The translations under genes and the position numbers were made by a program. From contig DIVA01000074.1 in the NCBI GenBank assembly GCA_002435705.1, positions 1 to 6,587 of the forward strand: a stretch of 6,587 nucleotides of DNA. The letters run 5' to 3'. Below, in pieces: positions 1-6,326 of the stretch. The number at the start of each line of letters is the position of its first letter. The first letter of the stretch is position 1. The stretch is from Bacteriovoracaceae bacterium UBA6144 (GTDB lineage: Bacteria > Bdellovibrionota > Bacteriovoracia > Bacteriovoracales > Bacteriovoracaceae). The notes below the pieces were generated by a model. It was not told where the DNA came from. It made no database searches and saw nothing but the letters and a program-made list of their open reading frames with translations.

Positions 1-1
1 A

Positions 2-1153
2 AATCTAGTTCAAATAGATGGCATAGTTCATGTTATTGGCATAGAGATCACTGAACAAAAAAGAATCTATCTAAGAATAAAAGAAAACTATCGGTTCCAA
101 GAAACTCTCATGAACGAGGCTCCGGTCGGGATTTTAATCAGCTCAGGGGTGTCGAGCTGTGAATACGTAAATTTGAAATGGCTAGAGCTCACAGGATTAA
201 CGAAGCTTCAGACCTTAGGGGATGGGTGGCTAAGAGCAATTCACCCAGAGGACCGCGAACGCGTGCAGGAACACTGGCGACTTGCTTTTACTGGAAATAT
301 TGATCCCATCGAATACAGGTATCTTAGACCCGACTCGAAAGTTGTGACAGTGCTCGCACGTTGTCGATTGGTCCAGCACTCTCAGATCCTACGGATCGAG
401 AATGACCTGACCGAAATTCGTGACCAACAAAAAATCATCGAAGAGCAGAATCGAAAAATTTTTGAGGATCGAAAGTTGGTTGCGCTGGGAACAGTTTCAG
501 CTGGCATCGCCCACGAGATCAATAACCCCTTGGCGATTGCTCTTGGGTTCTTTGATGAACTAAGCTCTTTAGAATCGCATCAGGCTGAGCGGACCCAATA
601 TTTGAAAGAGAGAATCACTAAAAGCTTGAAGCGGATAGAACGGATCGTGGTATCAACGAAATCTCTTTCGTCTCAGACTGCTCACTTGAAACTTGACCAA
701 ATCGATTTCTCGGAGCTTAGAAAAGAAATACTTTCTGATTTTCAAATGATGACACAAGATAAAGAAGTGCAGCTCGTTTGGGATGAGACACTGCCTATGA
801 CGATGCTAGGAAGTCATAGCGAATTACTACAAGTCTTCTCAAACGTCTTGTTAAATGCGAAACAGGCGGTAGCAAAATCACCTAAAAAAGTTATTACTGT
901 TACGACAAGAGTGCAGTCAAGCTATTTGGAAATCCGTTGCACTGATTCGGGGAACGGTATCCCAGAAGACATAAGACAATATGTATTTGATCCGTTCTTT
1001 ACCACAAAAGATCCAGGGGCCGGGACTGGTCTTGGGTTATCGATATCAAAAAAAATCATGTTGCGAATGAAAGGGGATTTAGTCCTCGAAAAATGTTATC
1101 CCGCTACCTTTTGCATAAAAATTTTATTAACAACCGACAAAGAGTTGAGATGA
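2..1153 (+). CDS. PAS-domain sensor histidine kinase, 5'-truncated by window edge
   Basis: The reading frame is open from base 2, so the gene begins upstream; the ATG at 110 is internal. Numbering the 383 visible residues from base 2, residues 1-24 look like the tail of one PAS/PAC domain (ends VIGIEITEQKR). A second PAS domain covers about 37-140 and a charged helical linker about 140-160. A complete kinase core follows: H-box with phospho-acceptor His171 (SAGIAHEINNPL), N-box around Asn281/Asn285, G1 box DSGNGIP from Asp315, F-box FDPFFTTK at 329-336, and G2 box GAGTGLGL at 339-346. The H-box resembles NtrB-like kinases. No receiver domain follows and no membrane segment is visible, but the N-terminus is missing. 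The kinase should autophosphorylate His171 in response to a PAS signal and pass the phosphate to an unseen response regulator. The stop overlaps the start of the downstream RsbQ-like hydrolase gene, which suggests that hydrolase supplies the PAS signal. Confidence 0.95.
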   Translation, partial: NLVQIDGIVHVIGIEITEQKRIYLRIKENYRFQETLMNEAPVGILISSGVSSCEYVNLKWLELTGLTKLQTLGDGWLRAIHPEDRERVQEHWRLAFTGNIDPIEYRYLRPDSKVVTVLARCRLVQHSQILRIENDLTEIRDQQKIIEEQNRKIFEDRKLVALGTVSAGIAHEINNPLAIALGFFDELSSLESHQAERTQYLKERITKSLKRIERIVVSTKSLSSQTAHLKLDQIDFSELRKEILSDFQMMTQDKEVQLVWDETLPMTMLGSHSELLQVFSNVLLNAKQAVAKSPKKVITVTTRVQSSYLEIRCTDSGNGIPEDIRQYVFDPFFTTKDPGAGTGLGLSISKKIMLRMKGDLVLEKCYPATFCIKILLTTDKELR

Positions 1154-1932
1154 ATATTGTTAAGAGAAATGCTGTTAACGTCATAGGTAAAGGAAGTAAA
1201 ACCCTCGTGCTGGCTCATGGTTATGGTTGCAGTCAGAAAATGTGGGACGAGATGAGTCCCTTGCTTCAGGAAGACTACCAAATCCTTCTTTTTGATCATG
1301 TCGGATCGGGGCATTCGGATGTGGGATCTTATGATAAAACAAAATATTCAACCCTAAGAGGGTACGCAGAAGACTTACTCGAGATAGTCGATTTCTTTAA
1401 ATTAGAAGATGTGTTCTTTGTTGGGCACTCGGTGAGCGCAAGCATTGGTTTAATCGCTTCTACAATTAACCCCACAGCTTTTAAAAAACTTATCCTGGTA
1501 TCTCCCTCACCCTGCTTCATTAATAAACATGGGTATCGTGGTGGATTTGAAGCGAGTGATATTGAAGCGATCATACAAGGGTTGAATTCAAATTTTAATG
1601 AATGGGCACGCACCATTGCCCCCGTATTGACAGGAATGAATGATCAGCAATCTGGTAAACTCATCGAAAGCTTTTGCAGCACAAAACCTGATATTGCCAA
1701 GCACTTTGCCATGGTAACTTTCACGAGTGACCACCGTGATATCCTCCCATTGATTAAGACTGAAGCTCATATCATTCAATGTTCGCGAGATAATCTTGCT
1801 CCGGTATATGTAGGTGAATATATGGCTAATAATATTGAAAATAGTGTCTACCACATTTTGGACGCCGGAGGACATTGTCCTCATTTAACTCATCCCAGCG
1901 AAGTCGCCAAAATAATCAAGACCGTTATTTAA
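1150..1932 (+). CDS. RsbQ-like alpha/beta hydrolase (260 aa)
   Basis: This is an alpha/beta hydrolase of the RsbQ / KAI2-D14 family. From memory it aligns with Bacillus RsbQ along its length, with shared blocks such as FDHVGSGHSD, GHSVSA, SPSPC, FCSTKPDIA, FTSDHRD and GGHCPHLTHP. The catalytic triad is Ser94 (nucleophile elbow GHSVS), Asp214 (SRDNLAP) and His242; Tyr25 sits where RsbQ has the oxyanion-hole Phe. Length is close to RsbQ (about 269). The ATG at 1150 overlaps the kinase stop (ATGA), with a purine-rich GAGTTGAG just upstream. An in-frame ATG at 1093 would add 19 residues that only read the kinase C-terminus in another frame, so it is rejected. There is no signal peptide, so it is cytoplasmic. 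RsbQ is needed with the PAS domain of RsbP for energy-stress signalling; by analogy this protein probably makes or delivers a small ligand to the kinase PAS domain. One difference is Ser96, where RsbQ has Gly after the elbow Val. Confidence 0.93.
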   Translation: MNIVKRNAVNVIGKGSKTLVLAHGYGCSQKMWDEMSPLLQEDYQILLFDHVGSGHSDVGSYDKTKYSTLRGYAEDLLEIVDFFKLEDVFFVGHSVSASIGLIASTINPTAFKKLILVSPSPCFINKHGYRGGFEASDIEAIIQGLNSNFNEWARTIAPVLTGMNDQQSGKLIESFCSTKPDIAKHFAMVTFTSDHRDILPLIKTEAHIIQCSRDNLAPVYVGEYMANNIENSVYHILDAGGHCPHLTHPSEVAKIIKTVI

Positions 1933-1942
1933 ATTAATTAAA

Positions 1943-2019
1943 TGGCGCACCCGATTGGAGTCGAACCAACGGCCTTTTCCTTCGGAGGGAAACGCTCTAT
2001 CCAGCTGAGCTACGGGTGC
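1943..2019 (-). tRNA. tRNA-Arg (anticodon CCG)
   Basis: Read on the minus strand, 77 bases fold as a standard cloverleaf. The 7-bp acceptor is GCACCCG/CGGGTGC. The D arm is GCTC/GAGC. The anticodon stem TTTCC/GGAAA closes the loop CTCCGAA, giving anticodon CCG, which reads CGG (Arg). The variable loop is AGGCC. The T stem GTTGG/CCAAT has one G-U pair and the loop TTCGACT. Discriminator G and the CCA end are encoded in the DNA. It starts 12 bases after the thioesterase stop on the same strand and ends 10 bases from the convergent hydrolase stop. No separate promoter or clear terminator is visible, so it may be made from the thioesterase transcript. Confidence 0.97.
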
Positions 2020-2031
2020 CTAGATCTGAGC

Positions 2032-2454
2032 TTAGCCTTTTTTAGGCACAATGGCCATTGTCAGACGGCTAATACAGGTGAGCTTTCCTTGTGGCGTGGT
2101 GATGCGAATTTCCCAAACGTGAGTGGTTCTGCCGATATGCACCGGAGTCGCGCGACCAATGACATGGCCATTTCTAACCGCTGCAATGTGATTTGCGTTG
2201 ATATCAAGGCCTACAGCATAAAATTCTTGAGGATCGACACAGAGATTTGAGGCGATGCTGCCGAGGCTTTCGGCCAGTACGACATTAGCACCACCATGAA
2301 GAATTCCAAAGGGCTGATGAGTGCGATGATCGACTGGCATGGTGCCTTCAATATAATCTTCCGTCACTGCAGTGATATCAATGCCGAGAAATTCTACCAT
2401 TGAATTTTTATTTCTCTCATTTATGACTTTCGGATCAACAACTTTAAGTTTCAT
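2032..2454 (-). CDS. Hotdog-fold acyl-CoA thioesterase, MenI/YdiI-like (140 aa)
   Basis: This is a single-domain hotdog thioesterase of the PaaI/YdiI/EntH group, full length for the family (about 136-140). The core resembles E. coli YdiI (MenI): TMPVDHRTHQPFG, then ILHGGANVVLAESLGS, then INANHI near residue 85. Catalytic Glu62 sits in the LAES block, and Gln47 and His53 match the usual active-site positions. Family members hydrolyse aromatic or acyl-CoA thioesters; MenI acts on 1,4-dihydroxy-2-naphthoyl-CoA in menaquinone synthesis and EntH proofreads enterobactin synthesis. No menaquinone gene lies in the window, so the substrate is uncertain. The ATG at 2454 has a GAGG ribosome site (2461-2464) at 6 bases. 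A TATAGT box (2473-2478) upstream could be its -10. It is divergent from the AEC permease gene and upstream of tRNA-Arg. Confidence 0.92.
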   Translation of the reverse strand: MKLKVVDPKVINERNKNSMVEFLGIDITAVTEDYIEGTMPVDHRTHQPFGILHGGANVVLAESLGSIASNLCVDPQEFYAVGLDINANHIAAVRNGHVIGRATPVHIGRTTHVWEIRITTPQGKLTCISRLTMAIVPKKG

Positions 2455-2500
2455 CTCTTACCTCGCTTTGCTACTATACGCTACAGTGGGGAGTGTGGAG
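2455..2500. promoter_or_regulatory. Divergent intergenic region with possible promoter elements
   Basis: This 46-bp gap separates two divergent genes, so at least one promoter probably lies here or inside the adjoining coding sequence. On the minus strand TATAGT at 2473-2478 is one base off the -10 consensus, but I see no good -35 at the right distance, and the implied leader would be only about a dozen bases. On the plus strand TACTAT (2472-2477) is a weak -10. GGGGAG at 2488-2493 is the ribosome site for the permease. The promoter call is tentative. Confidence 0.25.
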
Positions 2501-3430
2501 ATGTCTAATCTGGTTTTAATCTTTTTATGTCTGATTTGCGGCTATCTTTTTAGACGAACTGGCCGCTTGCTCCCTGCGACGTCACAGGCCCTCAATGGTT
2601 TTATCATATTCATGAGTCTTCCTGCTTTAGTACTCATCCAAATTACAAATCTTTTTAAGACATTAGAATTTCAGTGGGATTATTTCTTACCCATCTCTAT
2701 GCCATGGATTGTTTTTTTATTTTCTTGGTTCATTTTCTCGCAACTCGGAAAAAGAAGAGGTTGGTCACGAGCTCGTACCGGGTCTCTCATTTTAATCTCG
2801 GGGCTAGGTAACACGTCGTTTGTGGGGATCCCCTTGCTTGAGGCTGTGGTGGGTCCAGAAGCTGTTGCCTGGGGTGTACTGATTGATCAGCTTGGATCAT
2901 TTTTAGTGCTCTCAACTCTTGGACTCTTTGTCGCCTCGGTCTACGGAAAATCCAGAGGAGCAGCGAGGTCTCCCTTAAAACAAACGATAACTTTTCCTCC
3001 TTTTATTGCATTAGTCACAGCACTTATTCTTGGGGTGAACCGCATCAGTTTTGAGGGAGTCACGGCAGAGATCCTTCAGCGTATTGCTCTTACGCTTGTT
3101 CCTTTGGCCCTCTTTTCTGTGGGGTTTCAATTACAACTAAACTTTTCAACATTGAAACGATATCTTCGCCCTTTAGGACTTTCACTGGGCTACAAGATGA
3201 TATTTTGTCCTCTCTTCTTTATCGGACTTATTTTACTTTTTAAAATTGAGGTCAATCTTGTCACACGAGTCATGATTCTGGAGTCTGCCATGGCCACCAT
3301 GATTACCTCTGCCGTTATTGTCAGTGAGTTCTCACTTGATGAAGAACTCGCAAACCTGATGGTTGGAGTCAGTATTCTCATCTCTCTTGCTACTATTCCG
3401 CTTTGGGATAAACTCATTGCTATACTCTGA
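2501..3430 (+). CDS. AEC-family permease (auxin efflux carrier-like, 309 aa)
   Basis: This is a very hydrophobic protein with about ten predicted membrane segments, the usual size (about 300-320) and layout of the AEC family. Two helix bundles flank a basic loop near residues 83-93. Family-type motifs include GNTSFVGIPL at 102-111, PLALFSVGFQL at 201-211 and the C-terminal block ESAMATMITS followed by EFSLDEELAN (261-285). Bacterial members carry organic acids such as malate or malonate, and some act on amino acids; the substrate cannot be read here. The frame is open from an ATG at 2372, but that would run antisense through the thioesterase start and add 43 residues. I chose the ATG at 2501, which begins on the first helix and has GGGGAG (2488-2493) at 7 bases. 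Its TGA overlaps the ribosome site of the cysteine synthase-like gene, so the two are coupled and probably share a substrate or product. Confidence 0.88.
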   Translation: MSNLVLIFLCLICGYLFRRTGRLLPATSQALNGFIIFMSLPALVLIQITNLFKTLEFQWDYFLPISMPWIVFLFSWFIFSQLGKRRGWSRARTGSLILISGLGNTSFVGIPLLEAVVGPEAVAWGVLIDQLGSFLVLSTLGLFVASVYGKSRGAARSPLKQTITFPPFIALVTALILGVNRISFEGVTAEILQRIALTLVPLALFSVGFQLQLNFSTLKRYLRPLGLSLGYKMIFCPLFFIGLILLFKIEVNLVTRVMILESAMATMITSAVIVSEFSLDEELANLMVGVSILISLATIPLWDKLIAIL

Positions 3431-3437
3431 GGTCATT

Positions 3438-4394
3438 ATGCTCCAATCTACTCGTTTGATTAAAATTGAATCCCTCTCCCGACTTACGGGCTGTGAGATT
3501 TTTGGGAAGGCTGAATTCCTTCACATTGGAGGAAGTGTCAAAGATCGTGCTGCCTATGGGATGATTCAAGCCGCTTTAAAGGCAGGCGAATTAAAAACGG
3601 GCGAAACCTTTGTTGAGGGAACCGCCGGGAATACGGGAATCGGTTTAGCCGTTTTTGCTGCCCAACTGGGACTGAAGGCCGTGATTGTGATGCCAGATAA
3701 TCAGGCCGCAGAAAAATACCAGACCTTAAAAGCACTAGGAGTGGAACTCATCACTGTTCCCCCCTGTCCTTTTGCCAATCAAGCGCATTTTTATCATACT
3801 GCTCGTAGAATTGCGGAAGAGAGAAAAGCCTTTTGGGTGAATCAATTTGAAAATCCGGCCAATCATCAAATTCACTTCGATACCACCGGCCCTGAGATTT
3901 GGGAGCAAACACAAGGAAGCGTTGATGCATTCATGTGTGCCTCTGGGACGGGTGGAACAATTGGTGGCGTGTCCAAGTTTTTAAAAACAAAAAATAAGAA
4001 TATTCATATTCGTTTAGTTGATCCTTTGGGCTCAGGTTTATTCTCTTATATTCAAACAGGAGAAATTAAATCCTCTGGCAGCTCTATCACGGAGGGCATT
4101 GGGATTATGAGACTGACTGAAAATTTCAAGCAAGCTCAAATTGATTCTGCGACTCAGGTTGATGATCAAAAAATGATTAGCATGCTCTACCACCTTTCAC
4201 GCCACGATGGTCTACTTGTGGGAACATCTTCCGCTCTAAATGCGTATGCGGCCTACGAATATGGATTAGAACATAAAGGTTCAGGCAAAAAGATTGTAAC
4301 GATCCTTTGTGATTCCGCTAACCGCTATGCTTCAAAAGTTTTTAACGAAGACTTCCTCAAAGAAAAAAATCTTTTCATTAAGGATCTAGTTTAA
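3438..4394 (+). CDS. Cysteine synthase-like PLP-dependent enzyme (318 aa)
   Basis: This is a fold-type II PLP enzyme of the O-acetylserine sulfhydrylase / cystathionine beta-synthase family. Lys35 (GGSVKDRAA) would bind PLP as a Schiff base, EGTAGNTG (60-67) is the substrate-binding loop, GTGGT (170-174) grips the PLP phosphate, and a serine in LCDSANRY near the C-terminus would face the pyridine nitrogen. The likely reaction is beta-replacement on O-acetylserine giving cysteine; a related role, such as cystathionine or diaminopropionate formation, is possible. There is no CBS regulatory domain. The ATG at 3438 has GAGG at 3429-3432, overlapping the permease stop, with a 5-base spacer; the upstream open frame only overlaps the permease. 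The N-terminus is short: the common IGNTPLV lead-in is reduced to STRLI, and the loop before the lysine reads HIGG, not NPGG. The 3' end overlaps the convergent MBL gene by 17 bp. Confidence 0.9.
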   Translation: MLQSTRLIKIESLSRLTGCEIFGKAEFLHIGGSVKDRAAYGMIQAALKAGELKTGETFVEGTAGNTGIGLAVFAAQLGLKAVIVMPDNQAAEKYQTLKALGVELITVPPCPFANQAHFYHTARRIAEERKAFWVNQFENPANHQIHFDTTGPEIWEQTQGSVDAFMCASGTGGTIGGVSKFLKTKNKNIHIRLVDPLGSGLFSYIQTGEIKSSGSSITEGIGIMRLTENFKQAQIDSATQVDDQKMISMLYHLSRHDGLLVGTSSALNAYAAYEYGLEHKGSGKKIVTILCDSANRYASKVFNEDFLKEKNLFIKDLV

Positions 4395-5340
4395 TCACTT
4401 GATCCTTTTCAGGAATGATTAGAGTGGTCTGGGGAGAGAGTCGATCAATCTCACTTTTTAGGTGGGAAAAATTCACAGTCGGTAGGATCCATTGGCTGAT
4501 TGTCTCTGATTCAAGAAAAAAGAAATCATGATGGATGGCAACGACCCGTTTGGGAGATATCAGTTTGATGTTATTTTCAACCAGTGTATTTTTATTTTCT
4601 GGGTTTGAAACGCCCAAGAAGTAATTATCAACCCGACCTGCATACTTCATCGATTCATGAAAGAAGACGCTGGATTGGTCAAAGATAGTGATCCCTTCAG
4701 GGTGTTCTATGATGAACATCCAGACCTCACCCTCTCGATAGTCATAGAAATCACCTTTAAAGCTTTCAATCTTTCCACCTAAAAAGTGCCAATCAATGGG
4801 GCGAATGATCGCCGGGTGGGGACGATGAAACATCTTGATCTTGAACTTTCCTATGTGCACTTCACTTTTATCTTGGACCATGACAAAAGGAGCTTTGTCA
4901 TCAAATTGGTGCACAATCTTTTTTAAGGATTCTCCTCCATAGGCAGGAGCTTTAAGGTGAGAAGAGAGATAGGCCACATCAGAGGCATGATCAAAATGAC
5001 AGTGCGAAATAAAGATTCCATCAACTTGCTTCAGTCCTAATTTTTTCAAGCGATCCTTGACGGCTTCTTGGTTTGAGCTAAAGGGTTGATTTAAAATCCA
5101 GTGGGAGAGGCTGGGTTTTGTGAGAACAGGGTCTATGAGTATAGTTGTGTCACTGTCTTGTATTAAGACTCCTGCCACCCCAAGCCAGCGAGCTTCAAGA
5201 GCAAAAGCAGATTGAGCAATCAAGAGTATCATAAACAAAATAGGCATTACTTTATCATACAAGAAAATGTATTTGGGTGAAGATAAAAAAGACGAGGGAG
5301 AGGTCATGTTTTTGGGACCTAATCGTCTAAGCCAATCCAT
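4378..5340 (-). CDS. Exported MBL-fold metallo-hydrolase (about 320 aa)
   Basis: This is a metallo-beta-lactamase fold protein of the broad UlaG-like (Lactamase_B_2) type. Numbered from the ATG at 5340, the motif SHCHFDH carries His113, His115, Asp117 and His118; later ligand candidates are His175 (HRPHP), Asp221 (FDQSS) and His270/His271 (IHHDF). WLGVAGVLI at 52-60 and ILIDP at 67-71 form the usual first strands. A hydrophobic stretch at 33-46 ending in AFA before LEA looks like a signal peptide with a signal peptidase I site and no lipobox, so the enzyme is probably periplasmic or secreted. The start is uncertain: ATGs at 5340, 5307 and 5247 are in frame. The last gives a signal peptide without a basic n-region and is least likely. 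A strong GGGAGGTGAG lies 12-16 bases before 5340. Substrate unknown. It converges on the cysteine synthase-like gene and overlaps its last 17 bases. Confidence 0.85.
   Translation of the reverse strand: MDWLRRLGPKNMTSPSSFLSSPKYIFLYDKVMPILFMILLIAQSAFALEARWLGVAGVLIQDSDTTILIDPVLTKPSLSHWILNQPFSSNQEAVKDRLKKLGLKQVDGIFISHCHFDHASDVAYLSSHLKAPAYGGESLKKIVHQFDDKAPFVMVQDKSEVHIGKFKIKMFHRPHPAIIRPIDWHFLGGKIESFKGDFYDYREGEVWMFIIEHPEGITIFDQSSVFFHESMKYAGRVDNYFLGVSNPENKNTLVENNIKLISPKRVVAIHHDFFFLESETISQWILPTVNFSHLKSEIDRLSPQTTLIIPEKDQVIKLDP
4380..4407. terminator. Hairpin over the shared 3' end of two convergent genes, possible bidirectional terminator
   Basis: AAGGATC at 4380-4386 pairs with GATCCTT at 4401-4407. 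After one T-T mismatch, AGT (4388-4390) pairs with ACT (4397-4399), leaving a six-base loop TTAATC. The stop of the cysteine synthase-like gene lies in the loop and the stop of the MBL gene at the base. On the plus strand the stem runs into a short T run (TTTT, 4406-4409). On the minus strand there is no clear T tract. It may end both transcripts weakly or protect their 3' ends. Confidence 0.4.
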
Positions 5341-5352
5341 AAAGAAAATGTT

Positions 5353-5362
5353 CTCACCTCCC
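5353..5362 (-). promoter_or_regulatory. Strong ribosome-binding sequence of the MBL gene, at unusual distance
   Basis: On the minus strand GGGAGGTGAG is an excellent Shine-Dalgarno match. The nearest in-frame ATG (5340) is 16 bases from GGAGG or 12 from GGTGAG, longer than usual. An in-frame ATT at 5347-5349 lies 7 bases from GGAGG, the ideal spacing, and could be a rare non-canonical start. An in-frame stop at 5371-5373 rules out a longer protein. Confidence 0.5.
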
Positions 5363-5415
5363 TTCGTATTCTAGTCGTTTAGAGAATGTAAGCATTTTAA
5401 TCATGTATAAAGGAG

Positions 5416-5443
5416 TTGTTTTTTTTGTGTGATGAAATATAAA
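5416..5443 (+). promoter_or_regulatory. Putative sigma70-type promoter for the protease-like lipoprotein gene
   Basis: This lies in the 149-bp intergenic region 5341-5489. TTGTTT (5416-5421) and TATAAA (5438-5443) are separated by 16 bases, giving a plausible -35/-10 pair and a leader of about 40 bases before the ATG at 5490. The stretch is AT-rich, so chance matches are likely. The rest of the gap holds a purine-rich AGAGGAGAAGG (5445-5455) with no start codon suitably placed after it, and the MBL ribosome site on the other strand. Confidence 0.4.
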
Positions 5444-5489
5444 TAGAGGAGAAGGCTATTCATTTCTTTGGTAAAACCAGAGGTATGTA

Positions 5490-6326
5490 ATGTCGTTTTC
5501 TCAACTCATTCTCTTTATTCTCCTCTTTAAAATCCTAGTAAGCTGTTCTGTGGATTCAGAAGATTTATCAGCTCATTGCTCAGTAAAAAAATCAGAGAAA
5601 GATGCTTTAATTATTGGTGAGAACGATTGGATACTCGCGAGCGAAACAGGTGATGTTTATCAAAACCAAAGTGAGTTATCAGCTGGACTAGTTATTATTC
5701 CTAAGATTATGGCGAAGTGTACTGGTTTTTTAATCAATGAAGATACGCTCATGACAAACAATCATTGCATCTCAGCCGCAAACAAGAGTGATGGAGTGTC
5801 TGTTTATTTTCGTCTACTTGATGGGCGTAGGCAAAAATATGACTGCAGTGAGTTTATTATGACAAACTCATTATTGGATTTTACTCTCATGAGATGTAAG
5901 GGAAGTCCGGGAAGAGAAGTCGGATGGGTGAGTCTATCGGATGAAAGGCCGAAGCCAATGGAAAGCATTTATCTTGTTCAGGAAAACTGTGATTATATTC
6001 GCAACCCACGCTGTGAAATTAATAAGTATGTTTCGTATGGCAGAATTACAAAACTTCAAACGAATAGGATTTATCATGATGCAGATACGTTAGGAGGATC
6101 CTCTGGAAGCCCAATCTTTTCTCGATTGTCCCATCAAGTGATCGCCATCCATAACTCAGGTTTTTACGGTGAAACGCGCGAGTTAGACCTGAATCTCGGT
6201 ATACCGATGTTTCAGATTCGCAGTTATATTGAAAACAACAGTAATATTAAAATTTATGACACTCAAACAGATCCCGTTGAATCAGTTGAGGATAATGAGA
6301 GCTCGCAAGGCTGCTCTTTATTGTGA
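5490..6326 (+). CDS. Trypsin-like/V8-like serine protease, predicted lipoprotein (278 aa)
   Basis: The N-terminus is a lipoprotein signal peptide: hydrophobic residues 5-16, then lipobox LVSC with Cys19 followed by Ser, so it is probably lipidated and outer-membrane or surface bound. The rest has the chymotrypsin-like triad: His92 in LMTNNHC, Asp130 in LLDFTLMRC, and Ser205 in GGSSGSPIF, with HNSGF at 221-225 as a likely substrate-binding strand. Cysteines at 30, 77, 93, 119, 136, 167, 175 and 275 suggest several disulfides; Cys77-Cys93 would bracket the catalytic His as in trypsins. The length suits a compact trypsin-like domain with a short acidic tail (about 255-278). The ATG at 5490 has AGAGG (5479-5483) at 6 bases, and an in-frame stop at 5472 prevents extension. 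Its target is unknown. The gene has its own likely promoter and overlaps the convergent downstream gene by 9 bp. Confidence 0.9.
   Translation: MSFSQLILFILLFKILVSCSVDSEDLSAHCSVKKSEKDALIIGENDWILASETGDVYQNQSELSAGLVIIPKIMAKCTGFLINEDTLMTNNHCISAANKSDGVSVYFRLLDGRRQKYDCSEFIMTNSLLDFTLMRCKGSPGREVGWVSLSDERPKPMESIYLVQENCDYIRNPRCEINKYVSYGRITKLQTNRIYHDADTLGGSSGSPIFSRLSHQVIAIHNSGFYGETRELDLNLGIPMFQIRSYIENNSNIKIYDTQTDPVESVEDNESSQGCSLL

Noticed and set aside
1093..1149. N-terminal extension of the RsbQ-like hydrolase from the ATG at 1093
   Set aside because: It lies wholly within the kinase coding end in another frame and does not match RsbQ family N-termini; the ATG at 1150 overlaps the kinase stop in the classic ATGA form.
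2034..2047. Small inverted repeat GCCT/AGGC with a T-rich loop at the thioesterase end
   Set aside because: The stem is only four pairs and the T run is in the loop, so it does not fit a terminator.
1942..2250. 102-residue plus-strand open frame over the tRNA and thioesterase
   Set aside because: It reads through the tRNA antisense and the thioesterase antisense, and resembles no known family.
2372..2500. Upstream extension of the AEC permease from the ATG at 2372
   Set aside because: It would run antisense through the thioesterase start; the ATG at 2501 has a well-spaced ribosome site and begins at the first family helix.
6297..6318. Hairpin GAGAGC/GCTCTT as a terminator for the protease gene
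   Set aside because: The stem is only about six pairs including one wobble, the loop is ten bases, and the following TTATTG is a poor T tract.
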